Part shown: in pieces, positions 1-10,363 of the stretch
Layout of the letters: the number at the start of each line of letters is the position of its first letter
Numbering within the stretch: position 1 is the stretch's first letter
NCBI RefSeq assembly: GCF_947495325.1
Contig: NZ_CANLYK010000002.1
Location: 496,001 to 560,000, forward strand
Origin: an uncultured Allomuricauda sp.
GTDB lineage: Bacteria; Bacteroidota; Bacteroidia; Flavobacteriales; Flavobacteriaceae
Direction: 5' to 3'
Length of the DNA: 64,000 bases
Made by a program: the position numbers and the translations under genes
Notes under the pieces: model-generated
What the model was told of the DNA's origin: nothing
The model's input: the letters and a program-made list of their open reading frames with translations, nothing else
Databases searched by the model: none

Positions 1-603
1 AAAAACTTTCATTTTGAGACTATGCGCCACGAAGTTCGGCCGCTTTCATTACAAATGGGAAGAAGCACGGGTAACCTGATCGTAAAACTTAAATCGGGCA
101 ATTTTAAAAACACTATTTCACAAATACAACAACTATGGGACATTAGGTCACCAAGCTTGCCATTTGACTATCAATTTATGGACGAATCTTTCAACAAGGT
201 CTATGAAAATGAGAGACGCTTAGGTGATATTTTCATCATTTTTACTTCGCTTTCAATTTTTATTGCCTGTCTAGGACTCTTTGGGCTAGCTGCATTTAAC
301 GCCCAGAAACGAATTAAGGAAATTGGGGTTAGAAAAGTGTTGGGGGCCACAATCGGTCAAATAACCTATAGATTATCGTTTGACTTTTTAAAACTGGTAT
401 TTATTGCCATTGCTATTGCGCTGCCAATGGGTTGGTTCGCCATGAACAAATGGCTCGAAGATTTTTCCTATAGAGTAGAGATAAAATGGTGGGTCTTGGT
501 ATCAGCGGGGATCCTGGCTATCCTAATTTCCTTACTCACGGTAAGTTACCAGAGCATAAAGGCGGCCATTGTAAATCCCGTAAAGAGCTTACGGACGGAA
601 TAA
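1..603 (+). CDS. MacB/FtsX-type ABC transporter permease, C-terminal part (cut by window edge)
   Basis: The frame is open from the first base with no start codon, so roughly the first 600 residues lie outside the window. What remains is the end of the periplasmic MacB-like core (motif FDYQFMDESF) followed by the last FtsX domain: a membrane helix (IFIACLGLFGLAAF), the cytoplasmic coupling segment EIGVRKVLGA, and two more helices. It ends in NPVKSLRTE, the same tail carried by the next five permeases. This class works as a dimer with a MacB/LolD-type ATPase and moves lipids, lipoproteins or peptides, or transmits mechanical force across the inner membrane. The substrate cannot be told from sequence. 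The next gene starts 23 bp downstream on the same strand. Confidence 0.9.
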   Translation, partial: KNFHFETMRHEVRPLSLQMGRSTGNLIVKLKSGNFKNTISQIQQLWDIRSPSLPFDYQFMDESFNKVYENERRLGDIFIIFTSLSIFIACLGLFGLAAFNAQKRIKEIGVRKVLGATIGQITYRLSFDFLKLVFIAIAIALPMGWFAMNKWLEDFSYRVEIKWWVLVSAGILAILISLLTVSYQSIKAAIVNPVKSLRTE

Positions 604-626
604 TCATCAACCAAAAAACGAGAACC

Positions 627-2984
627 ATGTTGAAACATAATATCGCGCTCTTTTTTAGGAACTTAAAAAAAGATAAAAGTACTTTTTTGATTAACCTAAT
701 AGGCCTATCCACCGGTTTGGCCAGTGTTTTGCTAATCTATTTATGGGTGACTGATGAAATGGCAATTGATAAATATCACCGTAAGGGCGATTATCTCTAC
801 CAGGTGCTATCAAATCATTCGGATGCCAATGGCATTCGCACTTTCAAAGGCGTACCCGGACTCCTGCTCGAAGAGATACAAGCTTCTGTTCCAGAAGTAT
901 CCCATGCCGTGGCAACCACCGATTCCCATGAGTACACACTTTCATTGGATGGAGGCGTGGCGCTAAAATCAAAAGGAAAATTTGCCAGTAAGGATTTCTT
1001 TGAGGTGTTTACATATCCTATGATAGAGGGTGACCCAAGAACTGTATTATCCAATACCTCTGGAATCCTTATAACCGAATCTTTGGCAAAGCGCCTTTTC
1101 CAATCAACGGATGTACTCGGAAAATCAATTGATTGGCATTTCTGGAGCGAATCTCGTTCCTTGGAAATCACTGGGATACTCCAAGACCTTCCAGAACAAA
1201 CTTCTGAAAAGTTTGATTTTTTAATGTCCTGGGATTATTACCATGACGACCTTATCAACTTTAAGGATTGGGGCAACTATTATGGCAGAATACACGTGGT
1301 GCTCCATGATAAAGCAGCTGTTGATGTGGCTTCCGTCAAAATCGACAAAATCCTTAAAGAGAACCAAAAGAAAAGCGATGTTTCCCTTTTTCTGGGCAAA
1401 CACGCCGATCGATATCTCTATAGCAAATATGAAAATGGCAAACAGGCCGGTGGCCGAATAGACTATATAAGATTGTTCACAATTGTGGCCCTTTTTATTT
1501 TGTTCATTGCCTGTATCAACTTCATTAATCTATCCACAGCCAAGGCCTCCCAAAGAGTTAGGGAAATTGGGGCCAAAAAGACCTTTGGGGCCTCCAGAAC
1601 ATCCTTGATGTTTCAATTTTATACGGAATCCATGTTGTTGGGCATCTTTTCACTTTTTATCGCACTCTTACTGGTTTACCTTTTGCTGCCACAGTTCAAT
1701 ATGCTTAGTCAAAAAGAATTATCCCTTAATTTCTCCGCGCCTTTTTACGCGGTATTGCTCAGCATTATCATCGCGGTGGGAATTTTGGCGGGCAGCTATC
1801 CCGCCCTTCACCTATCCGGGTTTAAGGTTGTAAAGGCCATTAAAGGGGGCCGTGTGTCCAAAAAAAGTGAAATCTGGGGCAGAAAGGCACTGGTGGTGGC
1901 TCAATTTACACTCTCAATAATATTAATTGTAGGTGTGGGCGTGGTTCATTTTCAACTGGATTATGTGAAAAGTAAAAACCTGGGTTATGACAGGGAAAAT
2001 ATTGTCTATTTGGAAAGAGAAGGCAAACTTCTTACCCAAACAAAAGCTTTTGTAGAAGAGCTCAAGAACATTCCCGGGGTTGAAGGAGCAGTAAGTTCAG
2101 GGTTTATGGTGGGGGGTGGCAACGCCACTGGTGGTGTCAGTTGGCCCGGCAAAACAAAGGAGGATCAAGTTCAATTTTGGGAGATCAGATCTGGCCATGG
2201 CACGCTGGATCTAATGAACATAGAACTTGCGGAAGGCAGGGACTTTTCGGAAGAATTTATCTCGGACGAAGATGTCATCATCGTAAACGAAAAGGCTGTG
2301 GAAGCTATGGGATTAAAAGATCCTATCGGAAAAACAATTACCCATTATTTAGGGGATAAAAAGATTGTCGGGGTAGTGAAGGACTTTCATCTTACCTCCT
2401 TACACCTTGCTGTGGAGCCAACCCTATTTTTGTACAGGCCGGATCAAACCCATTTTGTTATGGCAAAATTAGGCAAGTTCAATGAAGCGCAGACTTTGGA
2501 TAAAATTGAAGAGCTGTATGCCGAATTCAATCCCGGTTATCCTTTTCAACCCAAATTTTTAGATCAAGATTATCAGGCATTGTATGCCTCTGAGGAGCGC
2601 GTTTCATCGTTGTCAAAATATTTTGCGGGACTTGCTATTTTAATATCCTGCTTGGGTTTATTGGGACTTGCCACCTACACGGCAGAAAGAAGGACGAAAG
2701 AAATCGGAATACGGAAAATTTTGGGTTCAAGCGTTTTGAACATCATGTATTTGCTGACTGGGGATTTTACCAAAATGGTAATGATTGCCATAATCATCGC
2801 CGTGCCCATAAGCTATTATACAGGAACCGCCTGGCTAGAGAACTTTACCTATAAGATTGACTTTAAATGGTGGTCTATCGCCGTTGTGGGTGCAGGAATT
2901 CTTCTGGTCTCTTGGGTTATTGTAGGCTGGCAGACGATAAAGGCTGCATTTGTAAATCCCATACAGAGTTTAAAAACGGAATAG
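627..2984 (+). CDS. MacB/FtsX-type ABC transporter permease (785 aa)
   Basis: Full-length inner-membrane permease with the architecture typical of Bacteroidota: an N-terminal helix (FLINLIGLSTGLASVLLIYL), a large periplasmic MacB-like domain, a first FtsX domain of membrane helices (about residues 280-430, coupling segment REIGAKKTFGASR), a second periplasmic domain and a second FtsX domain (coupling segment KEIGIRKILGSS). It ends in NPIQSLKTE. I chose the ATG at 627 because it directly precedes the conserved amphipathic segment NIALFFRNLKKDKS and leaves a normal 23 bp gap after the preceding gene; an earlier in-frame start at 486 would overlap that gene heavily. It is the second member of the array, and the ATPase is probably the one encoded at 12738. 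Confidence 0.92.
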   Translation: MLKHNIALFFRNLKKDKSTFLINLIGLSTGLASVLLIYLWVTDEMAIDKYHRKGDYLYQVLSNHSDANGIRTFKGVPGLLLEEIQASVPEVSHAVATTDSHEYTLSLDGGVALKSKGKFASKDFFEVFTYPMIEGDPRTVLSNTSGILITESLAKRLFQSTDVLGKSIDWHFWSESRSLEITGILQDLPEQTSEKFDFLMSWDYYHDDLINFKDWGNYYGRIHVVLHDKAAVDVASVKIDKILKENQKKSDVSLFLGKHADRYLYSKYENGKQAGGRIDYIRLFTIVALFILFIACINFINLSTAKASQRVREIGAKKTFGASRTSLMFQFYTESMLLGIFSLFIALLLVYLLLPQFNMLSQKELSLNFSAPFYAVLLSIIIAVGILAGSYPALHLSGFKVVKAIKGGRVSKKSEIWGRKALVVAQFTLSIILIVGVGVVHFQLDYVKSKNLGYDRENIVYLEREGKLLTQTKAFVEELKNIPGVEGAVSSGFMVGGGNATGGVSWPGKTKEDQVQFWEIRSGHGTLDLMNIELAEGRDFSEEFISDEDVIIVNEKAVEAMGLKDPIGKTITHYLGDKKIVGVVKDFHLTSLHLAVEPTLFLYRPDQTHFVMAKLGKFNEAQTLDKIEELYAEFNPGYPFQPKFLDQDYQALYASEERVSSLSKYFAGLAILISCLGLLGLATYTAERRTKEIGIRKILGSSVLNIMYLLTGDFTKMVMIAIIIAVPISYYTGTAWLENFTYKIDFKWWSIAVVGAGILLVSWVIVGWQTIKAAFVNPIQSLKTE

Positions 2985-3007
2985 GGTCAAAAATATATCC
3001 AAGCTAT

Positions 3008-5476
3008 ATGAAAACACAACTGTTTAAATCTGTTTTGAGGAACCTTTTGAAAAAGAAGTTTCTTTCCTCAGTAAAAATCCTTGGGTTGATTGCTGGATAC
3101 GGGGTGTTTATTTTTTTAGCTGAAAAAATTCAGTATGAGACTAGCTATGATCAGTTTTGGAACGAATCAGAATCTGTATACAGGGTTGCTTTGGATGTTT
3201 CCTGCGAAAATGGGGAAGAGGTAGTGTCTGCAAAAAACTTTCATGGCTCAACTGAATTGTTGGATGAGGAATTGGCAGAAGTGGATACCCATTGCAATTT
3301 GAGCAAAGATGTGGTAACCGTTTTCAACGGGCCGCAACAAAAAATTCAAAATGTTGATTTCATCTGGAGTGACCCAACTTTTTTTGAAGTCTTTGACCGT
3401 GAAATCATAGATGCCAAAACGACTTCCCTCCTAGAAAACATTCATGGTGTTGCCATCTCACAATCCTTTGCAAAAAAATTATATGGTGCTGAAAATCCCA
3501 TAGGAAAAGAACTTACAGTAAATGAGGGATGGAAGTTTGTGGTAGATGCAGTTTTTGAGGATATTCCTGAAAACAGCCATCTTAAAGTTGATGTAGTATG
3601 TGCCTACAAAACATTGTTCTATTACATGAAAAACTTTGACAACACTGCACAAGTGTTGGTCGACAATCCAAATTATCAATATGTAAAAGCAGATCCTTAT
3701 ACTCAAAAAAGGTGGCGGGCTCCGGTACAATATCGGCCATATTGTTACATAAAACTGGATAAAGGGTTCACCATCGGCAGTGTATCGAACAAGGTTGGTC
3801 CATTGCTTAAAAAAGTGGCGCTCCCCCAAAATTTAAAAGATGCCACGGTTGATTTTATATTTCAACCAATTGCAGACATTCATCTAAAATCAAAATTAGA
3901 CCACGAATTGTCTGCAAATGGAGAACTTACACAAGTCTTTTTTCTTGGTATAATTATTCTTGTGGTATTATTGGTTTGCCTTATTAATTTCATCAATCTT
4001 AATACCATTTCAACAATAGAAAATGCAAAAAACTATTCTATCCGAATACTCAATGGTTCGCGTTATGGGCAAGTTTTTCAACTACTGTTTATAGAAAGTT
4101 TGCTGTTCAACTTAATTGCCATAGGTGTATCCCTTGTCTTGGCCTATCGTTTAATCATTACACAAATTCCCAGTGGAGGAATCTCTTCTTTTACACTTTT
4201 AATTTTAGTCCTTATTGGTGCTTTAGTGACTTTAGTTGCTTGCATTGTGCCATTTATTTCCGTAGTAAGAAACAAAGCATTTTCCATAGTACGATCAGGA
4301 AGTCAAAAGTTGCAGCAAAAGTGGACCAGCCAAAAAATAATGGTAACAATGCAATTTTCAATTACCATTATATTAATTATTTGCACTATTGGAATTTACA
4401 AACAGATGCAGTTTGTGAACAATTCTGAATTAGGGTTTAGTGGCAATCAAACATTGTTCAGTTTTACACCCATGTCCATGAACCAACATCCTGATCTTGC
4501 GAACAAACTTACTACCTTCAAAAATGAAGTTTCCGCGTTAGGAGGTATCGTCTCGTTTTCAACAAGCTCCTCCATTCCAGGTCGTCCAATTAATCGTCTA
4601 ACAAACCAAGTAAAGGCCATAGATGCCGAAAACCCTTATGCCGCAAGCTTTGAACAAGTTAGTATTGATGATGCCTATATGGAAACCTATTCCATTCCTT
4701 TAATTGCCGGAGGAAATTTGAGTTATCAAAATGATTGGAATTCCAATGACATATTAGTAAACAGAACCGCACTTTCTCACATGGGCTTTGCCAATGAAAA
4801 TGAAGCGGTAGGCAAGTCCATTTCCATTTCCAATAACAACTATGAAATACGGGGAGTGGTTGAAGATTACCACCATGTTTCTTTGCATACCACTGTAAAG
4901 CCAACGATATATTCCCAAAACTTAAGATGGGATCATTCGGTAGGGTTTTATTCATTTCGGTTAAGTTCTAACAATATTGCTGGCACTACTGCGCAAATTC
5001 AATCCATTTGGAATCAATTATACCCGAAAGAGGAGTTTATCTTCAGCTTTTCCAACACTGAATTTGAAGCTCAATATTTGCAAGATCAGAGGTTCAATCA
5101 AATTTTAAGTTATTCAACAATCCTTGCGTTGTTAATTTCATGTTTGGGTCTATTAGGGGTAGCTCTGTTCAATACAAAAAAACGAGTTAAGGAAATAGGT
5201 GTTCGTAAAGTAAACGGCGCCAAAATTCAGCAAATACTGTTCGCGCTTAATAGGGATTTTATAAAATGGGTTGCTATTGCCTATGTTATTGCCTGCCCTA
5301 TGGCATGGTTTGTATTGGATAATTGGTTGGAAAGCTTTGCCTATAAAACCACTATTGGAATATGGATTTATCTTCTTTCAGGACTGGTTGCTCTTATTAT
5401 TGCTATGCTAACTGTCAGCTGGCAAAGTTTTAAAGCAGCTATTGCTAACCCTGTTGAAAGTTTACGAACAGAATAG
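3008..5476 (+). CDS. MacB/FtsX-type ABC transporter permease, divergent (822 aa)
   Basis: Third permease of the array, with the same layout: N-terminal helix, periplasmic core, FtsX domain, second periplasmic core, C-terminal FtsX domain. The first FtsX domain is unusual. Where the paralogues have an EIG-R/K-K-x-x-GA coupling segment, this protein reads NYSIRILNGSRYG, although the three helices around it are intact. The second domain keeps KEIGVRKVNGAK. The KVNGA wording and the tail WQSFKAAIANPVESLRTE are shared only with the gene at 7927, so the two form a subgroup. I chose the ATG at 3008, 23 bp after the previous stop, rather than an in-frame start at 2867 that would overlap the upstream gene by over 100 bp. 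Confidence 0.9.
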   Translation: MKTQLFKSVLRNLLKKKFLSSVKILGLIAGYGVFIFLAEKIQYETSYDQFWNESESVYRVALDVSCENGEEVVSAKNFHGSTELLDEELAEVDTHCNLSKDVVTVFNGPQQKIQNVDFIWSDPTFFEVFDREIIDAKTTSLLENIHGVAISQSFAKKLYGAENPIGKELTVNEGWKFVVDAVFEDIPENSHLKVDVVCAYKTLFYYMKNFDNTAQVLVDNPNYQYVKADPYTQKRWRAPVQYRPYCYIKLDKGFTIGSVSNKVGPLLKKVALPQNLKDATVDFIFQPIADIHLKSKLDHELSANGELTQVFFLGIIILVVLLVCLINFINLNTISTIENAKNYSIRILNGSRYGQVFQLLFIESLLFNLIAIGVSLVLAYRLIITQIPSGGISSFTLLILVLIGALVTLVACIVPFISVVRNKAFSIVRSGSQKLQQKWTSQKIMVTMQFSITIILIICTIGIYKQMQFVNNSELGFSGNQTLFSFTPMSMNQHPDLANKLTTFKNEVSALGGIVSFSTSSSIPGRPINRLTNQVKAIDAENPYAASFEQVSIDDAYMETYSIPLIAGGNLSYQNDWNSNDILVNRTALSHMGFANENEAVGKSISISNNNYEIRGVVEDYHHVSLHTTVKPTIYSQNLRWDHSVGFYSFRLSSNNIAGTTAQIQSIWNQLYPKEEFIFSFSNTEFEAQYLQDQRFNQILSYSTILALLISCLGLLGVALFNTKKRVKEIGVRKVNGAKIQQILFALNRDFIKWVAIAYVIACPMAWFVLDNWLESFAYKTTIGIWIYLLSGLVALIIAMLTVSWQSFKAAIANPVESLRTE

Positions 5477-5500
5477 GTCATTTAAATAAAAACACAAAGT

Positions 5501-7915
5501 ATGATTAAAAATCATTTTAGAACAGCCTGGAGAAGCCTCCTAAAGAATAGAATATTTACCAGTTTAAACATTATTGGGCTGTCCGTTGCTTTTGCTGTTG
5601 CCATTCTGCTATCAATGGCCGGTTTTTTTGACCTATCGTATGATAAGTTTCATACCAACTCCAAAGATATTTATAAGGTGTACTCCATGTGGCAGAACCC
5701 CAAAGGCTCCCAAGTAAGCGTAAGCCATTCCGCACCATTAATGTCCACTATCATGGACGAAGTCCCGGGTATAAAAAAAGCCACCCGCCATTTACAGCAA
5801 GAAGCCGTACTTACGTATGGGGAAAAAGAAATTAATATGGATGCCATTTGGGTGGATGCCGATTTCTTTACGATGTTCACCTTTCCTGCTATTAAGGGAA
5901 AAATGGAAGACCCCTTGGAAAAGCAGTCGGACATCGTCATTACAGAAGAAACGGCAAAAATGTTGTTCGGAGATGAAGAGGCCATAGGCAAAACAGTGCA
6001 AATTCTAATCGATGGAAAAGACCAGCCTTTTACTGTAGGAACTGTAGTCGAGAACAATCCATCACAGAGTACATTAGAGTTTGAAGTTGCTGTACGGTTT
6101 GAAAAAGAATCACATTATTCAGAAAATAAAGATGAATGGGGTGCGAGGTATCACGATATATATGTGCAATTGGCTAAAGATGTTGCTCCAAGCCAATTTG
6201 ATGTGGCAACACGTTCACTGGTGAATGACAATTTTAAAGAACGAATCGATAATGCTAAGCGAGATGGCGCCCAACCTGATGCGGACGGCCTTTTCTATAA
6301 GTTTGAACTTTTGCCATTCTTGGATGAAAATTTTACGACTTTCCGAAATGGATATGTAGAAGTCAGCCGTAGCAATACCTATTTGGTGTTGGGTGTTGCT
6401 TTTTTGATTCTTTTTATAGCCTGTGTCAACTTTGTTAATATGAGCATTGCCAGAAGTGGAGAACGCCTAAAAGAGATAGGTATGCGAAAAACACTTGGGG
6501 CAAAACGCAAACAACTATTTTTTCAGTTTTGGACAGAAAGTTTACTTGTTTTCTTTTTCTCCATAAGTATTGGTCTGCTCATAAGTATGTTGTTGATTGA
6601 TGATTTTAAAACCATTTTTAGGACCGATGTCTCCTTTGGATTGATTTTATCCCCGGTTATAATCCTACTTTTTCTATTGAGTGTACTCATGATAACCTTA
6701 ATTGTAGGAGGGTATCCTGCATTGCTTTTGAGTAAACTGGGCACTATTCAATCTTTAAAAGGAAAACTGGATGTCTCCGGTAAAAATAGGGTTCGGGACG
6801 CCTTAATGGTTTTACAGTTTGGGATAGCCATTTTAATGATAACGGGAACATTGGTACTGCGGAGTCAGTTAGATTTTATGCGCAACAAAGACCTTGGTTT
6901 TAATAAGGAGCAGGTGCTCTCTTTTCCATTGGATGGAAAAAAGAATAGCTATGATGCTTTGGAACTAATGCGAAACGAATTGGCGGGCAATCCGGATATT
7001 TTGGAAATATCTGGAGCCGATAATAATTTGGGATACGGAAAAGATGGTAGTGTCTCCAGTAGTATGTTCGGTTTTGAATACAAGAACAGGGTAATCAATA
7101 CCAACTATCTCACGGTTGATTATGATTATGTGGAGACATTGGATTTGGAACTCGTAGCAGGCAGGAACTTTAGCAGAGAATTTGAAAGTGATAGATCGGG
7201 AGCCGTTATCAACGAGGCCATGGCAAAAGAATTTGGGGAAAAAGACCCATTAACGGCATATATTAGCTTTAGTGATTCATTGCGTTTTCCGGTAATAGGG
7301 GTGGTCAAAGATTACCACTTCGAAAACTTGGATAAGACCATAGCCCCAATTACCATGATGATGAGCCGTGATTACGATCTTTATTATGCCTATGTGAAAG
7401 TAGCACCAGCTAATCTGGCAAAATCATATGAAGCCATTAAAAATGCGTGGACGCGGGTCTCTCCCAACTCAAAATTCCTAGGTTCATTTTTAGATGAGAA
7501 CATTGACCGGACCTTTAGAAAAGAAAAGCGAATGACCACTATGATTACCAGTGGTGCCATTCTGGCAATTGCGTTGAGTTGTATTGGTCTGTTTGCTATT
7601 TCGTTGCTAATTGTAAATCAGCGCACCAAGGAGATAGGGGTTAGAAAAGTAATAGGCGCAAGCGTATCGAACATTACTTTTTTATTAACCAAGGATTTCT
7701 TGAAATTAGTTGGAATATCATTTTTGATTGCTTCGCCAATAGCATGGTGGTTTATGAAAGAATGGTTAAAGAATTATCCGTTTAAAATTGACCTTAGTCC
7801 CTTATTTTTTGTCACGGCGGGCTTGCTGGCCGGCATTATTGCTTTATGTACGGTTGGCAGCAGAACTATTAGAGCAGCAAAGCAAAACCCAATAAAGAGT
7901 CTGAGAACAGAGTAA
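5501..7915 (+). CDS. MacB/FtsX-type ABC transporter permease (804 aa)
   Basis: Fourth permease of the array. It has an N-terminal helix (IGLSVAFAVAILLSMAGFF), a MacB-like periplasmic domain, a first FtsX domain with coupling segment KEIGMRKTLGAK, a second periplasmic domain, and a last FtsX domain with KEIGVRKVIGAS. The tail is NPIKSLRTE. The ATG at 5501 starts the conserved MIKNHFRTAWRSLLKN segment, 24 bp after the previous stop. Inferred role: one of several alternative membrane partners for the single ATPase downstream. No adaptor (HlyD-like) or TolC-like gene is visible in this window to suggest drug efflux. Confidence 0.92.
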   Translation: MIKNHFRTAWRSLLKNRIFTSLNIIGLSVAFAVAILLSMAGFFDLSYDKFHTNSKDIYKVYSMWQNPKGSQVSVSHSAPLMSTIMDEVPGIKKATRHLQQEAVLTYGEKEINMDAIWVDADFFTMFTFPAIKGKMEDPLEKQSDIVITEETAKMLFGDEEAIGKTVQILIDGKDQPFTVGTVVENNPSQSTLEFEVAVRFEKESHYSENKDEWGARYHDIYVQLAKDVAPSQFDVATRSLVNDNFKERIDNAKRDGAQPDADGLFYKFELLPFLDENFTTFRNGYVEVSRSNTYLVLGVAFLILFIACVNFVNMSIARSGERLKEIGMRKTLGAKRKQLFFQFWTESLLVFFFSISIGLLISMLLIDDFKTIFRTDVSFGLILSPVIILLFLLSVLMITLIVGGYPALLLSKLGTIQSLKGKLDVSGKNRVRDALMVLQFGIAILMITGTLVLRSQLDFMRNKDLGFNKEQVLSFPLDGKKNSYDALELMRNELAGNPDILEISGADNNLGYGKDGSVSSSMFGFEYKNRVINTNYLTVDYDYVETLDLELVAGRNFSREFESDRSGAVINEAMAKEFGEKDPLTAYISFSDSLRFPVIGVVKDYHFENLDKTIAPITMMMSRDYDLYYAYVKVAPANLAKSYEAIKNAWTRVSPNSKFLGSFLDENIDRTFRKEKRMTTMITSGAILAIALSCIGLFAISLLIVNQRTKEIGVRKVIGASVSNITFLLTKDFLKLVGISFLIASPIAWWFMKEWLKNYPFKIDLSPLFFVTAGLLAGIIALCTVGSRTIRAAKQNPIKSLRTE

Positions 7916-7926
7916 AAATCAACATC

Positions 7927-10353
7927 ATGTACAAGCTATTTTTTAAGATTGCAACTAGATTTCTATTGAAGAACAAACTATACTCCTTTATCAATATTTT
8001 TGGTTTGGCCATTGGCGTGGCATCTTTTGTATTGATCATGTTGTATGTAAATTATGAACGTAGCTATGATAAGTTTGAGGGCTCAGAAAATGTTTATAGA
8101 CCTTATATGGATTATTTGGAGGGAGACACATTTGCCCCTGGTGATGCCATGACCTATAACCTTTCGGGACCAACCTTAAAAGAGAAGTTTCCAGAGGTGC
8201 TGGATTACGTTCGGTTCTATTATTTTGAAAAGCTAACTTTTAAGGTTGGTGACAGAATATTGGAACAACCCTTGGGGTCATTATCTGACGCATCCTATTT
8301 TGATATTTTCAATTATCCCCTATTGAAAGGGAATAAAGAGGCAGTTCTTGCAGAACCTTATTCTATTGTCCTTTCAAAATCATTTGCGAAAAAGCTTTTT
8401 GGTAATGAAGATCCTTTGCAAAAAACAATTTCTGCCTTTCGTGATGGTCGTGAAGCGGTATTAACCGTTACTGGCGTAATGGAGGACGTTCCCAAAACAG
8501 CTCACTATAGAAATTCCTTTTTAATTTCTTACGAGACGGAGAAAACATGGACAGATTGGGGCCCAAGCGCCCATGAGCTCAACTGGAATATGAATAATTA
8601 CTATACCTATATTAAGGTAGCTCCAAATACTAATGCTGCACTTCTACGTCAAAAAATAATTGATAGTGATATTGAAGAAGACACAGAAGAACGTCACAAT
8701 ATCGAGGCTATTGAAAGTATTCATTTATATTCTAACAAGCCTTACGAAGTATCTGCAAATGGTAGCGTTACACGCATAAAGTTTTTGTCGGCTATAGCAT
8801 TTATTATTCTTATTCTTTCTTGGTTAAATTATGTAAACCTTTCTACAACAAAATCTATGGAGAGGGCAAAGGAGGCAGGAATACGAAAAGTTGCTGGAGC
8901 AAAAAAATCGCAATTAATTATCCAATCTTTAGTAGAGTCGGTTTTGCTCAATTTTATTGCTATGGCAATAGCCCTGACCATAGTTTTAATTTTGTTGCCC
9001 ATTTATAATAATATTACGGGTACAGACCTTAGCCTTACTCTAAAAAGTCTTTTAGGTTTCTTGCCCTATTTCGCTTTCATTCTTTTAGGTATTATAGCAG
9101 CAGGTCTTTACCCTGCACTTTTATTGAGCAGCTACTCGCCTGCCAAGGCACTAAAAGGAAAAATTAGAACCTCAACCCAAGGACTTACTATTAGAAAAGG
9201 ACTTATTGTCACACAATTTTTAGCTACTATAGTTTTATTGGTTGGCACCTTGGTAGTCACTAAGCAAATCAACTTTTTAGAAAGCCAGCCAATAGGAGCT
9301 GATATTAATCAAACTATTGCATTACGCGGCGAAGTAGTTACAAGTGAAGCAGATTCTCTGGTGGTAAATGATTTTAAGGTTTTAAAGGAAGAACTTAAGG
9401 CTTTACCTTTTGTAAACAAGACAGCAATTGCACAAACCTATCCTGGTGATAGTTTTGATAATCTTTCATCTACAAGAGGAATTAAATTGTCAGATGGACG
9501 AAGGGTAGATGATAAAATATTTTATAGTCATCACGCGCAGCCAAATTATTTTGACTTGATAGGATTTGAATTCTTGGCAGGAGGCACTTTTCTTCCATCA
9601 TCAGATTGGGAAGGCAATCAAGTTGTGGTCAATGAAACTTTCTTAAAGACTATGGGTATTTCATCTCCTGAAGAAATTGTGAATAAAACTATTAGCTTCT
9701 GGGGAAACAATGATTGGAGGGTTTCTGGGGTGATTAAAGACTACTATCATTTTGGATTAAAAAGTCCCGTATTGCCCATAGTTATTCGTTATCAAAAAGA
9801 AGTAAGCAACCTTTTGGTAAAACTAGATCCTTCCGTTACCTCTACCGCTGGGTTTGGCTCAGCAATCAGTCAGATTGAAACTAGATGGAAAAAAGTGTTC
9901 CCACAGAGCACCTTCAACTATACATTTTTAGACCAAAAGTTCGAAGCCCAATATGAACAGGATAAGGCATTTAAATCAGCCTTTCAAATCTTTACGTTGC
10001 TTGCTATAATTATTGCATCAATGGGTCTTTTTGGGCTTACATCATATACTGTAGTGCAGCGAAAAAAAGAAATAGGAATACGAAAGGTAAATGGTGCTAG
10101 CATTACCCAGGTACTGACCTTATTGAACAAAGATTTTGTGAAATGGGTTGGTTTGGCATTTATTGCGGCGGTTCCCATCTCTTGGTACGCAATGAACCAA
10201 TGGCTCGAAGGCTTTACGTATAGAACAACACTCAGTTGGTGGATTTTTGCACTTGCCGGGGCCTCTGCATTGATCATTGCCCTATTCACAGTAAGTTGGC
10301 AAAGTTTTAAAGCGGCAATAGCCAACCCCGTGGAAAGTTTACGAACGGAATAA
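7927..10353 (+). CDS. MacB/FtsX-type ABC transporter permease (808 aa)
   Basis: Fifth permease of the array, same two-FtsX-domain layout. The coupling segments are KEAGIRKVAGAK in the first FtsX domain and KEIGIRKVNGAS in the second. The last 20 residues are identical in protein sequence to those of the permease at 3008, while the DNA differs at several third codon positions; this fits an older duplication or conversion between these two members. The start follows the previous stop by 11 bp. Substrate unknown. Confidence 0.92.
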   Translation: MYKLFFKIATRFLLKNKLYSFINIFGLAIGVASFVLIMLYVNYERSYDKFEGSENVYRPYMDYLEGDTFAPGDAMTYNLSGPTLKEKFPEVLDYVRFYYFEKLTFKVGDRILEQPLGSLSDASYFDIFNYPLLKGNKEAVLAEPYSIVLSKSFAKKLFGNEDPLQKTISAFRDGREAVLTVTGVMEDVPKTAHYRNSFLISYETEKTWTDWGPSAHELNWNMNNYYTYIKVAPNTNAALLRQKIIDSDIEEDTEERHNIEAIESIHLYSNKPYEVSANGSVTRIKFLSAIAFIILILSWLNYVNLSTTKSMERAKEAGIRKVAGAKKSQLIIQSLVESVLLNFIAMAIALTIVLILLPIYNNITGTDLSLTLKSLLGFLPYFAFILLGIIAAGLYPALLLSSYSPAKALKGKIRTSTQGLTIRKGLIVTQFLATIVLLVGTLVVTKQINFLESQPIGADINQTIALRGEVVTSEADSLVVNDFKVLKEELKALPFVNKTAIAQTYPGDSFDNLSSTRGIKLSDGRRVDDKIFYSHHAQPNYFDLIGFEFLAGGTFLPSSDWEGNQVVVNETFLKTMGISSPEEIVNKTISFWGNNDWRVSGVIKDYYHFGLKSPVLPIVIRYQKEVSNLLVKLDPSVTSTAGFGSAISQIETRWKKVFPQSTFNYTFLDQKFEAQYEQDKAFKSAFQIFTLLAIIIASMGLFGLTSYTVVQRKKEIGIRKVNGASITQVLTLLNKDFVKWVGLAFIAAVPISWYAMNQWLEGFTYRTTLSWWIFALAGASALIIALFTVSWQSFKAAIANPVESLRTE

Positions 10354-10363
10354 AACAAAAATT

